DNA from: Candidatus Sumerlaeota bacterium
GTDB taxonomy: Bacteria > Sumerlaeota > Sumerlaeia > JAFGJS01
NCBI GenBank assembly: GCA_016928995.1
Contig: JAFGJS010000054.1
Location: forward strand, 22,536 to 86,535
Direction of reading: 5' to 3'
Length of the DNA stretch: 64,000 nucleotides
The position numbers and the translations under genes were made by a program. Below the pieces are notes generated by a model. It saw only the letters and a program-made list of their open reading frames with translations. It was not told the DNA's origin and made no database searches. Position 1 is the stretch's first letter; every line of letters begins with the position of its first letter. Positions 63,001-64,000 of the stretch are shown in pieces.

Positions 63001-63756
63001 TCATTCAAACCGGTAATACGCCCGAGCCGCACAGGCGAACTCGCGCCGCATCAGCATCACGCTGATCCAAAGCGGAGCCGCCGCACACAACGTTGAAAGC
63101 AACAACACAACAAGCCACGGCGTCGCCGGCATCCACTGCCCCAGCTGCCTCACGAATATCGTCGAATGCAGCAACTCCAGCATATCCGGCGCCACGTCCA
63201 TCACGCACAGCAACGCCCCGCACCACGCCAGCGGTCCGATATACATCATCGCCCGCATCGGCGACGGACGGCAGCTGTAACGCAGCATACGGCAAAGCAC
63301 AGCGAGATCCAGAACCTGCGCCGCCACCATCGCGGCGATCAATCCGGCCATCACGCCATACATCTGAAAAATACGCAACGGCCCGGAATAATACCGCTGC
63401 GCCTCGGAAGGATGCAGCGCCACAAAAGCCGTCACCAGCGCCAGCGTCACGATCAACGGCGCCAAGCAACGCCACACTCGCTCACGCATGCGCCGCCGCA
63501 GATACCCCTCCGCCGGCAGCAACGTCACCGCCAGCTGCTCCCGCACCTCCGTTCCGCTCAGACGCAGCACCTCCGGCATCATGCAAAACATCATCCAAAT
63601 CGCCGTGATCATCCCCATCGTCTTCAGCGCGAACCACGCATGCCGCAGGTCCGGATCCTTCACGCAAGTCATATGCGCCAGATAAATCGCCAGCGCAATC
63701 ATCGCCCCGTCCGCGATCGCCTCATAAATCCGGCTTTCCCGTGTGCTGATCTCCAT
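63001..63756 (-). CDS. Hypothetical polytopic membrane protein
   Basis: A 251-residue protein with about six membrane helices (GAMIALAIYLAHMTC, MGMITAIWMMFCMMP, APLIVTLALVTAFVAL, GVMAGLIAAMVAAQVLDLAVL, YIGPLAWCGALLCVM, WLVVLLLSTLCAAAPLWISV). I chose the start at 63756 because GGGAGG lies seven bases upstream. It could be the permease half of a small ABC transporter, but no ATPase gene is near. No family recognised. Confidence 0.6.
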   Translation of the reverse strand: MEISTRESRIYEAIADGAMIALAIYLAHMTCVKDPDLRHAWFALKTMGMITAIWMMFCMMPEVLRLSGTEVREQLAVTLLPAEGYLRRRMRERVWRCLAPLIVTLALVTAFVALHPSEAQRYYSGPLRIFQMYGVMAGLIAAMVAAQVLDLAVLCRMLRYSCRPSPMRAMMYIGPLAWCGALLCVMDVAPDMLELLHSTIFVRQLGQWMPATPWLVVLLLSTLCAAAPLWISVMLMRREFACAARAYYRFE

Positions 63757-63851
63757 CGCCTCGCCCTCCCTTCCGCGCAGCTCAAAAACTCCCGCCATAC
63801 GATACTTAGACCCCGCGCACACAAAAAAGTTCTGCAAGATTCGAGCGGATC

Positions 63852-63857
63852 ATTATA
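63852..63857 (-). promoter_or_regulatory. Possible -10 box
   Basis: TATAAT on the minus strand, about 95 bases before the membrane protein start at 63756. The -35 position reads GCTTTC, a poor match, so support is weak. Confidence 0.3.
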
Positions 63858-64000
63858 ATGCCTCTTTGCCGCCGGAAAGCGACCTGAAGGGCCGCACGAC
63901 GCAAAGCACAGCGCAAGCGCAACGCACACAGCCCTGGATCCTCAATCCCCAAGCCCCCAAGCTCTGACGGGGCTGTTCAGCGTGCAAGCGATACCGTAGT

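Overview
The window looks like chromosome of a diderm, G+C-rich bacterium. Evidence: an EF-Tu/S10 pair, a LolC/LolD-type lipoprotein exporter (implying an outer membrane), System II (ResB/CcsA) cytochrome c assembly, a PBP4-type DD-peptidase, a multi-domain hybrid histidine kinase and several FHA/PP2C proteins. Abundant FHA/kinase signalling and intergenic CTCGTACTCG-type repeats fit a PVC-superphylum-like bacterium (Verrucomicrobiota, Lentisphaerota or Kiritimatiellota) or a related candidate phylum, but no 16S or other decisive marker is present, so the placement is tentative.

Layout. 0-3.5 kb: rpsJ and tuf (minus), a small membrane protein and a MerR/GyrI-like regulator. 3.6-7.2 kb: ccsA-resB. 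7.5-11.3 kb: a PIN-like protein, lolD-lolC and a STAS-domain protein. 11.7-17.2 kb (plus): a sugar nucleotidyltransferase with promoter and terminator, a secreted parallel beta-helix protein and a hybrid histidine kinase. 17.5-48.6 kb (all minus): a 31 kb block of 18 genes, described below. 49.3-50.0 kb: an orphan transcription unit with promoter and terminator, tRNA-Phe and two odd tRNA-like genes. 50.5-64 kb: an SPFH protein, rsgA, an FmdB zinc ribbon, an FHA-SpoIIE phosphatase, a JAB-DinG fusion helicase, an EEP-family hydrolase, two small membrane proteins, rlmN, a DD-carboxypeptidase and two unknown proteins.

The 31 kb block is the most interesting content. In transcription order it reads: sigma factor; anti-sigma factor with two zinc fingers; a 1202-aa fusion of a caspase-like CHAT protease, a pseudokinase and a dead AAA+ module; an active Ycf46-like AAA+ ATPase; an unknown protein; an FtsH/Cdc48-type AAA+; two small unknowns; a MoxR AAA+; two unknowns; a coiled-coil protein; a membrane protein; and a 2321-aa membrane-anchored beta-propeller/coiled-coil protein. 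After a gap holding a palindromic repeat it continues with two vWA proteins, a membrane-anchored PP2C phosphatase and a Ser/Thr kinase with zinc ribbon and FHA domain (a TerY-P-like triad). Tight spacing and overlaps suggest one sigma-controlled unit, possibly two. It resembles the MoxR-vWA 'ternary' conflict systems and TerY-P triads known from comparative genomics, but with a protease effector and four distinct AAA+ modules. I infer a sensor-chaperone-protease system, possibly an abortive or stress-response system; no function is proven by the sequence.

An inverted repeat family with CTCGTACTCG hexamers occurs at 17.2, 22.6 and 53.4 kb. Two of its copies flank or interrupt the 31 kb block.
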